A DNA stretch of 37,078 nucleotides from Nanobdellota archaeon (GCA_021852135.1 JAJZOB010000017.1:1-37078), one strand, 5' to 3'. Shown: positions 7,309 through 15,274, numbered from the stretch's first letter. The notes: generated by a model from the letters alone, not told the origin. Made by a program: numbers and translations.

Positions 7309-7354
7309 TTTATTTATATATAGCTTATACGATACAAATATTAATATATATAAA
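7309..7354. promoter_or_regulatory. Back-to-back TATA boxes for the mini-gene (minus) and ABM gene (plus)
   Basis: Forward bases 7311-7320 (tatttatata) form the minus-strand box, about 24 bases from ATG 7292. Forward bases 7345-7354 (atatataaat) form the plus-strand box, about 20-25 bases from ATG 7370. The arrangement indicates divergent, mostly leaderless transcription. Confidence 0.5.
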
Positions 7355-7369
7355 TTGCCAAATTAAAAC

Positions 7370-7678
7370 ATGATAAACGTAGGGATGTACTACAACGTCA
7401 AGAAAGGAAATGAAAAGGAGTTTGAAAATACTTTCCAAAAAGTAGTTGACTACTTAAAAAACAACGTAAAAGGATTTGAAAAGGCAAGCATATACAAAAA
7501 AGTTGGGGAAGAAAACAGCACAACTGAGTATATGATATACAGCGAATGGAAGGACGCAGATTCATTCAGGGAATTTACGACTGCTAAGGCATTTCATGAA
7601 ACAACTGAATACGGAAAAAGCATAATAGAGGGCAGGCCTTACCACAAGATATTCAATGAGGTAAAGGAAGGCAATTAA
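7370..7678 (+). CDS. ABM-domain (antibiotic biosynthesis monooxygenase-like) protein
   Basis: A 102-residue dimeric ferredoxin-like fold protein of the ABM superfamily. It shows the typical NVGMYYNVKKGNEKEFENTF start, a helix, then TEYMIYSEWKDADSFREFTTAKAFHE and an RPYHKIF end. Family members include heme-degrading and quinol-modifying enzymes and sulfur oxygenase relatives; no specific reaction can be assigned. It faces a chlorite-dismutase/HemQ-like gene and their 3' ends overlap by 26 bases. In haloarchaea these two domains occur fused (PitA), so a shared role is plausible. Confidence 0.8.
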   Translation: MINVGMYYNVKKGNEKEFENTFQKVVDYLKNNVKGFEKASIYKKVGEENSTTEYMIYSEWKDADSFREFTTAKAFHETTEYGKSIIEGRPYHKIFNEVKEGN

Positions 7679-8288
7679 ACCTTTTGCCCACAAAAACAGG
7701 GCTTTCTACAGTTATCCAGTTCCTTGCTTCTGCTTTCCTCAGATTTCTTGCAACCTTCATCCATTTTGCTAGTGACTCAACTTCATAAAGAACAAGGAAT
7801 TCATAGTCGTCGATGGCAAATGAATACGTCGTATATGACCTTATATTTTCATTGTTTGGATCGCTTACTGCCAAGTTTACATGTTCTTTTGTTATCCTGT
7901 TCTGCTCTTTCTCTTCCAGCAAATACCATCTCGGATCTTTTTTTACAGGGTATGCAACTAAGTACTTTAGTTTGCTGTCCTCCTTTAAGTAACCTGCGTT
8001 TGGATGCTCATAAATTGAGAGATAGCTGTATGTTTCATTTAGGTTATTGCTGAAAACTCCCATTAGTTTTTCCTTAAATGAAAGAAGAATATCAAATGAT
8101 TCTGCAATGTTAAAAAGTATTAGGTCTGCATTGTGTTTTATGGAAAGATACTGCCGGCATATAAATATCCCTTCTTTTTCTGTTTCTTCAGCAAGGTCAT
8201 TTATCCCTTCAGTTAACTTCTTTTTGTTTATTTTACCATCATTCAAATTAAGCTTAAAGCAGTGCAATGAAACGAACAGTTCTTCCAT
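7653..8288 (-). CDS. Chlorite dismutase/HemQ-family heme protein
   Basis: A 211-residue protein (from ATG 8288) matching the Cld/HemQ fold of two ferredoxin-like domains. The landmarks are YLVAYPVKKDPRWYLLEE, then ITKEHVNLAV, whose His is at the position of the proximal heme ligand, then SYTTYSFAIDDYEFLVLYE and LRKAEARNW. HemQ decarboxylates coproheme; other members detoxify chlorite or have unknown roles. The frame is open 18 codons further upstream to 8342, but ATG 8288 begins one base after the Nudix stop and gives the normal family length. It is the third gene of a minus-strand set with a helical protein and a Nudix hydrolase. Confidence 0.8.
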   Translation of the reverse strand: MEELFVSLHCFKLNLNDGKINKKKLTEGINDLAEETEKEGIFICRQYLSIKHNADLILFNIAESFDILLSFKEKLMGVFSNNLNETYSYLSIYEHPNAGYLKEDSKLKYLVAYPVKKDPRWYLLEEKEQNRITKEHVNLAVSDPNNENIRSYTTYSFAIDDYEFLVLYEVESLAKWMKVARNLRKAEARNWITVESPVFVGKRFNCLPLPH

Positions 8289-8289
8289 T

Positions 8290-8820
8290 TTAAGGCCCCC
8301 AATCATTAATTTTACTGAAATTGCTGTAGAAAAGCAACGCAAGCATCGTTTTTGTGTCCTGGATTTTCCCTTTGTATACCTTTTTCATTGCGTCTTTTAA
8401 TTTAATTTTAATGGGTGTTATAACCTCATTCTCATCAAGGTTCCTTTTCTTTTTGACAAGGTCATAAGCAACATAGTAATACTCAAAATAATCCATTAAT
8501 GCAGGATTATTCCAAGTTTTTAACATGAATTTGATCTTTTTTGGGTAATAGCCAGTTTCTTCTGTTAGTTCTCTCTTTACCGCATTTTCCCTGCTTTCGC
8601 CCAGGTCTATTGAACCGGCAGGTAATTCAAGTATTTTCCTGTTTACTGCGAATCGGAACTGCTTTTCCATGATTATTGTATCTTTGTCCAAAAAGGGAAG
8701 TATTACAACTGCATCGTTTTTAAGTATCTTGAAGTTTTTCAGTTTTTTGCCCCTCACATTTGAATAACTCTCTTCTATTCTAAGAGTGTCAAACGGAGAT
8801 TTGTAGACTATCTTTCCCAT
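8290..8820 (-). CDS. Nudix hydrolase, ADP-ribose pyrophosphatase-like
   Basis: A 176-residue Nudix enzyme that hydrolyses nucleoside diphosphates linked to another moiety. The Nudix box is complete: G, five residues, E, seven residues, RELTEETGY, beginning at GSIDLGES. The preceding VNRKILELPAG is typical of the ADP-sugar pyrophosphatase branch, as is the domain-swap-like N-terminal sheet (VVILPFLDKDTIIMEKQFR). It sits between the 155-residue unknown gene (19-base gap) and the Cld-like gene (1-base gap), indicating one operon. Confidence 0.9.
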   Translation of the reverse strand: MGKIVYKSPFDTLRIEESYSNVRGKKLKNFKILKNDAVVILPFLDKDTIIMEKQFRFAVNRKILELPAGSIDLGESRENAVKRELTEETGYYPKKIKFMLKTWNNPALMDYFEYYYVAYDLVKKKRNLDENEVITPIKIKLKDAMKKVYKGKIQDTKTMLALLFYSNFSKINDWGP

Positions 8821-8839
8821 TTATAGATTAAGTAAACCT

Positions 8840-9307
8840 TTATATTATAATCTTTAGAACCGGCACGTATTCTTTGTTCACTGTTTCACTGTAATTTGAC
8901 ATGAAACTTTCCAGCATATAATTGAACTCCGCTTCCGCAAAACAAAAAGACTGAATTGAATTTTCTAATTTAAGAGCATCCATAAAATCATTTCCTATGC
9001 CATGATAAAGCCTATCTACATAATCAATTGAATTGAAGTATGCGTTTTCTATTGTGCTTTGATTATGGTACTTATATTCTATTTTTACATTAGAAAGCAT
9101 TTTGCTGTTTTTTCTTAAGCTTAGCAGCCTTTCTGCCACTTCTGTGACTATTGCATAATTTTTTATGCAGATATTAAGATTTGACTGCAGGATAGCTTTC
9201 TCTTCCGAAGGCTTGTCTTTAAGGATTTCTTCAAGCCTTTTCCTGGAGAAGGAAACAAAATAATCGTAAAAACCATGCAAGTCTGAAAGATCCTCGCCGC
9301 TTTGCAT
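8840..9307 (-). CDS. Hypothetical helical protein, 155 aa
   Basis: I do not recognise this protein. It is predicted to be mostly alpha-helical, without membrane segments or signal peptide, and begins with a stretch of HGFYDYFVSFSRKRLEEIL. Two cysteines (one in NICIKNY, one in SFCFAEAE) are not in a metal-binding pattern. I considered the translin family because of the helical make-up, but the family landmarks are missing. It is the first gene of the set with Nudix and the Cld-like protein. Confidence 0.6.
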   Translation of the reverse strand: MQSGEDLSDLHGFYDYFVSFSRKRLEEILKDKPSEEKAILQSNLNICIKNYAIVTEVAERLLSLRKNSKMLSNVKIEYKYHNQSTIENAYFNSIDYVDRLYHGIGNDFMDALKLENSIQSFCFAEAEFNYMLESFMSNYSETVNKEYVPVLKIII

Positions 9308-9356
9308 GTATTAATAAGCAATTAAATATATAAAAATAGTAACTTCATAATAGATT

Positions 9357-9650
9357 ATGGCAAAGGATGGCTGTGACATGCGTGGAATGCTTTCCTTTCA
9401 GATACTTAACATGCTTAAGAAAAACAACCTTTGCGGGGAGGAAATAGCCCGAAACATAGAAAAATATAGGGGCAAAAAACCTGTAGCCAGCACCATTTAT
9501 CCTGCACTTAAAAGGCTATCAAACAGCGGTTTTATAGCCGGAAAAAGACAAGGAAAAAGAAAAGTTTATTCTATTACTAAAAAAGGCCTTTTAGAAGAAA
9601 AAAAGGCTCTTGCTTACTTTGAAAGGTTATATTCGGAAATCCAAAAATAG
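9357..9650 (+). CDS. PadR-family winged-helix transcriptional regulator
   Basis: A 97-residue PadR-type DNA-binding protein. MRGMLSFQILNML, an HTH with CGEEIARNIEK, STIYPALKRLSNSGFI (recognition helix region) and RKVYSITKKGLLE (wing) follow the family pattern exactly. There is a short C-terminal helix, as in the small PadR-s2 group, for dimer formation. Its target is unknown; PadR proteins often repress themselves and a nearby gene, and the Nudix/Cld set diverges from it about 50 bases away. A TATA box attaaatatataa lies 25-35 bases upstream of ATG 9357. Confidence 0.92.
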   Translation: MAKDGCDMRGMLSFQILNMLKKNNLCGEEIARNIEKYRGKKPVASTIYPALKRLSNSGFIAGKRQGKRKVYSITKKGLLEEKKALAYFERLYSEIQK

Positions 9651-9655
9651 GGGGA

Positions 9656-9687
9656 ACGGGGGCTTTTAAACCCCCGTCGATTTTTTG
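9656..9687 (+). terminator. GC-rich hairpin with T-run after padR
   Basis: Arms acggggg (9656-9662) and cccccgt (9671-9677) form a perfect 7-pair stem with an 8-base loop, followed by cgatttttt. It starts 5 bases after the padR stop. It looks like a bacterial-type intrinsic terminator, which is uncommon in archaea, where a T-run alone usually suffices. Confidence 0.65.
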
Positions 9688-9710
9688 AGGAAATTTTGAT
9701 AAATAGGATA

Positions 9711-9730
9711 AAGGCCCCAAAAGGGGCCAA
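9711..9730 (-). terminator. GC-rich hairpin after ftsZ
   Basis: ggcccc (9713-9718), aaaa loop and ggggcc (9723-9728) form a perfect stem with A/T flanks on both sides, so it can end transcription from either direction. It lies just beyond the ftsZ stop on the minus strand. It is the second hairpin in the 84-base convergent gap. Confidence 0.55.
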
Positions 9731-9734
9731 AAAT

Positions 9735-10820
9735 TTACTTAAGTATCTCTATACCAAGTTCCTGGTTTATTGCGCCAGTAGTCTTAGAAAGAGTGTTTAT
9801 TTCTTCAGGTCCCAATAAGTAAGGAGAGCTTACTCCCGTTATTATTGTCATGACCCTTAGTTTTCCAGATAGAGACTCATCTACCTTTGCACCCCATATG
9901 ACCACTGCATCAGGGTCTAAGGACTGGGTTGCCATCTCACCAATCTGATTTACTTCTGCAAGTGTTAAATCAGGTCCTCCTGAGATATGTATTAAAGCTC
10001 CCTTTGCGCCCTTGTAGCTTACGTCCAAAAGTGGATTGTTCAGGGCTCTTCTAACTACTTCAGTTACCCTTGAGTCTGAAGCGTCTGTTTCACCGATTCC
10101 TATTACGGAAACACCACCTTTATTCATTATTGCCTTTATGTCTGCAAAGTCAAGGTGCACCAATGCACTTGCATCTGATATGGTTTCAACTATTCCTTTT
10201 ATCATGGTTGCAACCACTTCATTTGCTACATTGAATGCCTGGTCTATTGGTAGATTTCCAGCCATGCTTACCAGCCTGTTGTTGTCTATTACAATAACAG
10301 TATCGGAACTGTTTCTTAATTCCTCCAATCCTGCTTCTGCGGACTCTACCCTCTTCCTTTCAGTCTTAAAAGGCATTGTTACAGTGCTTATTACAATAGC
10401 ACCCATGTCCTTTGCAAGCTTTGCAATTACAGGTGCTGCACCGGTACCTGTTCCTCCGCCAAGGCCAGCGCATACGAAGACTAAATCTGCTCCTCTCAAA
10501 GCATCTTTAAGTTCCCTAGAAGATTCCTCTGCAGCCATTTTTCCCTTTTCAGGAAAACCGCCTGCACCTAATCCCTTAGTCAATTCTTTTCCAATAAGAA
10601 TCTTTTTGTCTCCGTTCCTTGCATTTAACTGTATCTGATCTGTGTTAGCTAGAATTACTTCCGCGCCCTTGACACCTTTTTTAAAGAGCCAATTGCCCAT
10701 GTTATTTCCGCCGCCGCCGACTCCTACAACTTTTATCAAAGCCTGGTTGAATAAAGGTTCGTTCATACCTTCTTCTCTGCTGGCTTTCAATGCGCTTTCA
10801 ACAAGCAAATCCATTACCAT
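9735..10820 (-). CDS. ftsZ: Cell division protein FtsZ
   Basis: Tubulin-like GTPase that forms the division ring. Numbering from the longest frame (GTG 10835, 366 residues), the nucleotide-binding VVGVGGGGNN is at 37-45 and the tubulin signature GGGTGTG at 126-132. The T7 synergy loop reads HLDFAD (227-232): both Asp are kept but the usual Asn is His. I favour ATG 10820 (codon 6; 361 residues) as the start, because a strong ribosome-binding site ggagggg lies just upstream of it and a TATA-like box places the transcript start near 10835. ATG 10814 is also possible. There is no long C-terminal tail. Confidence 0.93.
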   Translation of the reverse strand: MVMDLLVESALKASREEGMNEPLFNQALIKVVGVGGGGNNMGNWLFKKGVKGAEVILANTDQIQLNARNGDKKILIGKELTKGLGAGGFPEKGKMAAEESSRELKDALRGADLVFVCAGLGGGTGTGAAPVIAKLAKDMGAIVISTVTMPFKTERKRVESAEAGLEELRNSSDTVIVIDNNRLVSMAGNLPIDQAFNVANEVVATMIKGIVETISDASALVHLDFADIKAIMNKGGVSVIGIGETDASDSRVTEVVRRALNNPLLDVSYKGAKGALIHISGGPDLTLAEVNQIGEMATQSLDPDAVVIWGAKVDESLSGKLRVMTIITGVSSPYLLGPEEINTLSKTTGAINQELGIEILK

Positions 10821-10821
10821 T

Positions 10822-10864
10822 TTCCCCTCCATCACATTAGAAACAAAAGCGAAAGCTTTATATT
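10822..10864 (-). promoter_or_regulatory. FtsZ promoter and Shine-Dalgarno site
   Basis: On the minus strand aatataaag (10856-10864) is a TATA candidate about 25 bases upstream of 10835. The short predicted leader holds ggagggg (around 10824-10830), 4 to 10 bases from ATG 10820 and ATG 10814. This argues against translation from GTG 10835. Confidence 0.5.
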
Positions 10865-10931
10865 CCCAATGCGTCTATATTTTATTAAGAAAAACAAGTA
10901 AGTGACCCCAAAACTTACAATGTTGCGATTA

Positions 10932-10961
10932 AAATTTGAATGTTCCCCAACATTCAAATTT
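10932..10961. repeat. Perfect 13-bp inverted repeat between ftsZ and gatD
   Basis: Arms 10932-10944 (aaatttgaatgtt) and 10949-10961 (aacattcaaattt) pair perfectly around a cccc loop. A weaker 6-bp repeat, gtaagt (10898-10903) and acttac (10913-10918), lies beside it. The element sits alone in the 277-base divergent gap, about 100 bases from the ftsZ start and 150 from gatD. It could be an operator, a terminator of an unseen RNA, or a replication-linked site. No gene is seen elsewhere in the gap. Confidence 0.6.
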
Positions 10962-11112
10962 CTATTTTATTTAAATAACTATAATAATTGATTGTTCATT
11001 TAAAAAGTTTATTGTCATGGAGTATACACTTTCTTTTGCAGTTATTAAAACTATTTATAATGTAAAAATAAGAAATGAAAAGAGTTAAAACATTATAGCG
11101 GCAATTATTATA

Positions 11113-12411
11113 ATGAATGCAAAAAAAATAGAGACTAAAAACCTGTCATTCGGTGATATAATAGAGATAAAAGTAAACAATCAATTATTTAATGGCGAAT
11201 TCATAAGAGAGGAAGAAAACCTCATAATAATAAAATTAAAATCGGGTTATGACATAGCAATTCCAAAAGAGACTGTTGATAACATATCCAGTATAGAGAA
11301 AGCAAAAAACGAGGAAAAGGGGGAAGAAAAAGAGAATAAAACAAAAACTGAGAATCCAGATATAACAATGATAACAACCGGGGGGACTATATCCTCAAAG
11401 ATAGATTATAAAACCGGCGGTGTTTCTCCATCTGTAGACAGCAACTATTATTTCCAAATTTCCCCAGACCTGCAAAAACAGGGAAAAATAGCGGTAGTGA
11501 ACTTGATGAGAAAGTTGTCTGAAAATATGCTGCCATCAGACTGGATAAAAATTGCAAAGGAAGCGTATGCAAGCATAAAAAATGGCAGCAAAGGTGTAAT
11601 AGTTACGAGCGGCACAGATACCATGCATTTTGCTTCATCTGCCCTATCTTTTCTATTGAATCCGCTTTCTGTTCCGGTGGTTTTTACAGGGTCTCAAAGA
11701 AGCACTGATAGAGGATCAACGGATGCCTCTACGAACCTGCTTTTGTCGGCCTTTACAGCAAAGAACTTTCCTGGCGGTGAATCAGTAATTTGTATGCATG
11801 CAAACCTAAATGATGAATACAATTATATATTAAGGGGAAACAAGGCAAGAAAAATGCATACTGAAAGAAGAGATGCCTTCAGGCCGATAAACATTAAACC
11901 GCTTGCCAAAGTTTATACTGACGGAAAAATAAGCGAACTTTCTTCAGAGATAATAGCTAAAAAGGAAAATACAAAATTAAACGACAAAATTGACGACAAG
12001 GTAAAATTAATATATGGCTACCCTTCAATGGGTGGAGACATAATAGATTATTATATCGACAGCAAAGTGCATGGATTGGTAATAGCTGCCACTGGCTTCG
12101 GTAACCTGCCTTTAGAAGATAAAACAGTTGTAAGTGCATTAAAAAGGGCAGAAAAAGAGGGAATACCCCTAGTTATTACATCTCAAACAATTTACGGCTC
12201 AACAAACAAGTTCGTATACAGCACATTGCGTGAAATTTCTGGATTTGAAAATATTATATACGTAGGAGACATGACGACTGAAACGGCGTTCGTAAAGCTC
12301 ATGTTTGCCCTTGGAAACAGCAAAAAACTTGATGAAATAAAAGAGATTATGTCAACTAGCTTAGCTGGCGAAATAAAAGAAAGGCGGGAAATAGACGAGT
12401 TTTTGATATGA
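11113..12411 (+). CDS. gatD: Glutamyl-tRNA(Gln) amidotransferase subunit D
   Basis: GatD is the asparaginase-like subunit that frees ammonia from glutamine for the archaeal GatDE pathway, which makes Gln-tRNA(Gln). In this 432-residue protein a small N-terminal beta domain (residues 1-60) is followed by a charged linker and the asparaginase domain: ITTGGTI (T89), TSGTDTM (T168, D169), GSQRSTDRGSTDA, and RKMHTERRDAF with the likely catalytic Lys 247. The length is normal. Its stop overlaps gatE in ATGA, so the two are translationally coupled at a 1:1 ratio. Isoleucine is almost always ATA. Confidence 0.95.
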   Translation: MNAKKIETKNLSFGDIIEIKVNNQLFNGEFIREEENLIIIKLKSGYDIAIPKETVDNISSIEKAKNEEKGEEKENKTKTENPDITMITTGGTISSKIDYKTGGVSPSVDSNYYFQISPDLQKQGKIAVVNLMRKLSENMLPSDWIKIAKEAYASIKNGSKGVIVTSGTDTMHFASSALSFLLNPLSVPVVFTGSQRSTDRGSTDASTNLLLSAFTAKNFPGGESVICMHANLNDEYNYILRGNKARKMHTERRDAFRPINIKPLAKVYTDGKISELSSEIIAKKENTKLNDKIDDKVKLIYGYPSMGGDIIDYYIDSKVHGLVIAATGFGNLPLEDKTVVSALKRAEKEGIPLVITSQTIYGSTNKFVYSTLREISGFENIIYVGDMTTETAFVKLMFALGNSKKLDEIKEIMSTSLAGEIKERREIDEFLI

Positions 12412-14231
12412 AAATAAAATGTGGTTTTGAATGGCATGTGCAGATTGATTCCGGCAAGCTTTTCTGCCGCTGCAAATCTGAGATAAAGGAAAATAAAGAC
12501 TACTTAGAAATAAAAAGGCTGATAAGACCCTCTTTCGGTGAAAGCGGCAAAATAGACATAAGTGCAGAATTTGAAGGCCAAAAGACAAAAAAAATAGTAT
12601 ATAAGGTTTTTAATGACACTGACTGCTTGGTGGATATAGATGAAGAGCCGCCACATGCTCTAGACAGAGATGCGCTTTCTACGGGGGTTAATCTTTCTTA
12701 TGCTTTGAATGCATACCTGCTTAACAATTTAATATTTATGAGAAAGACGATAGTTGATGGGTCTAATACAACTGGTTTTCAGAGAACGGCAATTTTAGCA
12801 GTAAACGGCGAGTTTCCTTTCAAAGAAAAAAAGATAAAGATTGATACCATATCCATAGAGGAAGACTCCGCCAGAAAGGAAACGGAAAACCGGGAAGAAA
12901 CAGTCTATTTTCTAGACAGGATAGGCATACCTCTAATAGAAATTGCAACTGGAATAATAGAAACTGATGAAAATGAAGCAAAAGAGATAGCAATGCAGTT
13001 TGGGAAGTTTACAAGGCTGTTCAATGTTAAAAGAGGGATAGGTACTATAAGGCAGGACGTAAACCTTTCAATTGAAGGGGGAAAAAGGGTAGAACTGAAG
13101 GGATTCCAGAACATAAGAGAGATGGACAAGGTCATATTAAATGAAGCAAAGAGGCAGGAAAACTTAATAAAAATAAAGAATGACTTTGGCTACATTACAA
13201 AAGAACTCGAAAATTGGCAGTTTAAAGACATAAAAGAAGTATTCGAAGGCACTGAATCAAACCTTATAAAGAATGCAATAAAAAACGGAAAAAGCATAAT
13301 TGGCATGAATTTGGAGGGGCTAAAGGGGCTTCTTGGAACATATATTTGCGAGAATAAAAGGTTTGGGAGCGAAATAAGCGATTACCTGAAGATTAAACTG
13401 GGCTATGGAATAATACATTTGGATGAGCTGCCTGCGTATGGTATAAGTGAAAATGAAAAAAACAGAATAGCAGAAAAATTAAATTGCAGTGAAAACGACT
13501 CATTTCTATTTTCGATATGCGACAACGGGTATGAAAAACCTGCTGCAGAAGCAATCAAGGAAAGGCTTACTTCTTTGCTTAAAGACGTGCCGTCTGAGGT
13601 AAGACTTGTGCAGGATGATAATACGACTAGGTTTTTAAGGCCAATGGGAGGAAAAGACAGAATGTACGTTGAAACAGATTTGCCGGTAATAAAGATAGAT
13701 AAAGACATTTTAAAAGAAGGGAAAGAGTACATTGGCAGGAGTGTAGATTCATTGAAAGCGTCACTTAACATATCAGACGAGTTTCTTGATCAGCTGATAT
13801 CATCAAGGAAACTTAGCGAAGCCATATACTTAAACAATAAAACTGGAATTGACTTTAATGTTATAATACAGGTTGCAGTAGAGGACTGGAAATATATCAG
13901 AAGAAAATTTGGAAAGGAGATAGATAAAAAAGATGTAGAGGAGATACTGAAGAAAATAAAAGACAATGAGATAGTTAGAGATTCTGCAAGAATCATAATG
14001 GAAGGAATTGCATTGACTAGCAAAAGTGTTGAAGAGATAATAAAGGAAAAAGGCCTTAAAAAGAAAAGCAACGAGGAACTAAAGAAAGAAATAGAGAAAC
14101 TGATAAAAGACAAAAAGCTGGATAAAGTTGATTCGCTTATAGTAAATCTAAAAGATAGGATAGGCACCACTTTTGAGGCCAAGGAAGCCTATAAAATAGC
14201 ACTAGAAATGATAAAAGATGAAAAAGATTGA
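12408..14231 (+). CDS. gatE: Glutamyl-tRNA(Gln) amidotransferase subunit E
   Basis: GatE phosphorylates and amidates Glu-tRNA(Gln) using ammonia from GatD. The 607-residue protein has a GatB-like catalytic N-terminal domain (GFEWHVQIDSGKLFCRC; IDEEPPHALDRDAL; VDGSNTTGFQRTA; VYFLDRIGIPLIEIATG; GTIRQDVNLSI), an AspRS-like insertion in the middle (VRLVQDDNTTRFLRPMGGKDRMYVETDLP) and a helical, Lys-rich C-terminal domain for tRNA binding. The first motif reads EWHVQI, where most GatE proteins read EIHQQL, so it looks a little GatB-like at this point. It overlaps gatD by 4 and the next gene by 14 bases. Confidence 0.95.
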   Translation: MKIKCGFEWHVQIDSGKLFCRCKSEIKENKDYLEIKRLIRPSFGESGKIDISAEFEGQKTKKIVYKVFNDTDCLVDIDEEPPHALDRDALSTGVNLSYALNAYLLNNLIFMRKTIVDGSNTTGFQRTAILAVNGEFPFKEKKIKIDTISIEEDSARKETENREETVYFLDRIGIPLIEIATGIIETDENEAKEIAMQFGKFTRLFNVKRGIGTIRQDVNLSIEGGKRVELKGFQNIREMDKVILNEAKRQENLIKIKNDFGYITKELENWQFKDIKEVFEGTESNLIKNAIKNGKSIIGMNLEGLKGLLGTYICENKRFGSEISDYLKIKLGYGIIHLDELPAYGISENEKNRIAEKLNCSENDSFLFSICDNGYEKPAAEAIKERLTSLLKDVPSEVRLVQDDNTTRFLRPMGGKDRMYVETDLPVIKIDKDILKEGKEYIGRSVDSLKASLNISDEFLDQLISSRKLSEAIYLNNKTGIDFNVIIQVAVEDWKYIRRKFGKEIDKKDVEEILKKIKDNEIVRDSARIIMEGIALTSKSVEEIIKEKGLKKKSNEELKKEIEKLIKDKKLDKVDSLIVNLKDRIGTTFEAKEAYKIALEMIKDEKD

Positions 14232-14814
14232 TTTTTACAGGGAGATAGCTAAACTGGATAAAACAGAAAAAAATAGTCTTAGATTGGAGCAGTACTCCAC
14301 AGATATAGACACTGCATACGAGTTCATACATTTCGTTGATTATAATGTAGGCATAACTGGAAAAACTGTAGCCGATTTAGGATGCGGAAACGGCATACTT
14401 GGGATATCTGCCGCATTGCTTGGTGCATCGGAAGTTGACCTTTACGATATAGATGAAAAGGCAGTTTACTTTGCTAAACAAAATATTGAAAAACTTCACA
14501 TTAATAATGCGAAATCCATCCACCTAGACATGTTTGATGTAGATAAAAAATATGAGATTGTTGTATCCAACCCCCCTTTCGGCTTCCAAAGCAATTTCAG
14601 TTTGAGTGCATTCATAAAAAAGGTAAATTCACTAGCAGATAATATATTTTTTATCTATAAAGACAACATAGAAATAAGGAAAATCGCAGATAGTAACGGC
14701 TTTTTAACACACAGGATACAAGACATAAAACTTGAAAAGACATTGTCTTTCCACAAAAAAAGCTATTATAGTTTGCCGGCCGTTATAGTTTATAAGACAA
14801 CAAATAAGGTATGA
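14218..14814 (+). CDS. METTL5-like RNA N6-adenine methyltransferase
   Basis: A 198-residue class I methyltransferase. LEQYSTD (23-29) precedes ADLGCGNGILGI (SAM-binding motif I, 52-63), DLYDIDEKAV is motif II, and VVSNPPFGFQ (NPPF at 118-121) is the N6-adenine catalytic motif. The LEQY plus NPPF pattern matches METTL5 and its archaeal homologues, which methylate rRNA. ATG 14218 lies inside the gatE end (14-base overlap), so it is coupled to gatDE. A Trm112 partner, needed by eukaryotic METTL5, is not seen here. Confidence 0.83.
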   Translation: MKKIDFYREIAKLDKTEKNSLRLEQYSTDIDTAYEFIHFVDYNVGITGKTVADLGCGNGILGISAALLGASEVDLYDIDEKAVYFAKQNIEKLHINNAKSIHLDMFDVDKKYEIVVSNPPFGFQSNFSLSAFIKKVNSLADNIFFIYKDNIEIRKIADSNGFLTHRIQDIKLEKTLSFHKKSYYSLPAVIVYKTTNKV

Positions 14815-15254
14815 AAGGTCAAGTAAACTTTGGGACTTGGGTGCTTATAATAGCAATAGTTGCGATTATAATACTGCTCATATTTGATTCAACCATAAGA
14901 AGTTATATACTCACAAATCTTAGCAGCTTGGTGAGTGGGATAAAATCCGCCAGCCCAGGGCAACTTTCTGAGGTTACAACGAATTTCACTGCGTATAACT
15001 GCAGTTCTGGATGTTCAACTTTTCCAAGCTCAATTTATTACTGGACAATAAACTTCAACGGCCAGAATTACACTTATTATTTAAACGACAGTATTAGCGT
15101 TAGTTCTTCTCCTGGAAATTATTCCTTGGAGATATATCCAGTATTAACGCCTGGCGGTGAACTGTGCTCAAACGCAACTAACTCTGGTAAGCAGACAAAA
15201 ATATTAAAGATACCCGCAGGCAAAAACTACAATATATATTACCTATATTGCTGA
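14811..15254 (+). CDS. Pilin-like protein with class III signal peptide
   Basis: A 147-residue secreted protein. MKGQVNFG followed by about 20 hydrophobic residues is a class III (prepilin-like) signal peptide, with probable cleavage just before QV. The remainder is rich in Ser, Thr, Asn and Tyr, with many N-glycosylation sequons and four or more cysteines (YNCSSGCS; LCSN; final YC) that could make disulfides. Its ATG overlaps the stop of the METTL5-like gene in ATGA, so a surface protein sits at the end of the gatDE operon. The exact appendage is unknown. Confidence 0.7.
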   Translation: MKGQVNFGTWVLIIAIVAIIILLIFDSTIRSYILTNLSSLVSGIKSASPGQLSEVTTNFTAYNCSSGCSTFPSSIYYWTINFNGQNYTYYLNDSISVSSSPGNYSLEIYPVLTPGGELCSNATNSGKQTKILKIPAGKNYNIYYLYC

Positions 15255-15274
15255 TATCGGTTTAAAAATTCTCG

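Noticed and set aside
8289..8342. Upstream extension of the Cld/HemQ-like protein to 8342
   Set aside because: It would overlap the Nudix coding region, and ATG 8288 directly after the Nudix stop gives the normal family length.
8840..9307. Translin-family assignment for the helical 155-residue protein
   Set aside because: The helical make-up is similar but the conserved family motifs could not be found.
10036..10638. 200-codon open frame on the plus strand opposite ftsZ
   Set aside because: It is the antisense of a strongly coding gene, has no family pattern or start signals, and results from the codon bias of ftsZ.
11017..11088. 23-codon frame in the ftsZ-gatD gap
   Set aside because: The nearest AT-rich box is too close to the ATG for a leaderless start, and the peptide has no other support.
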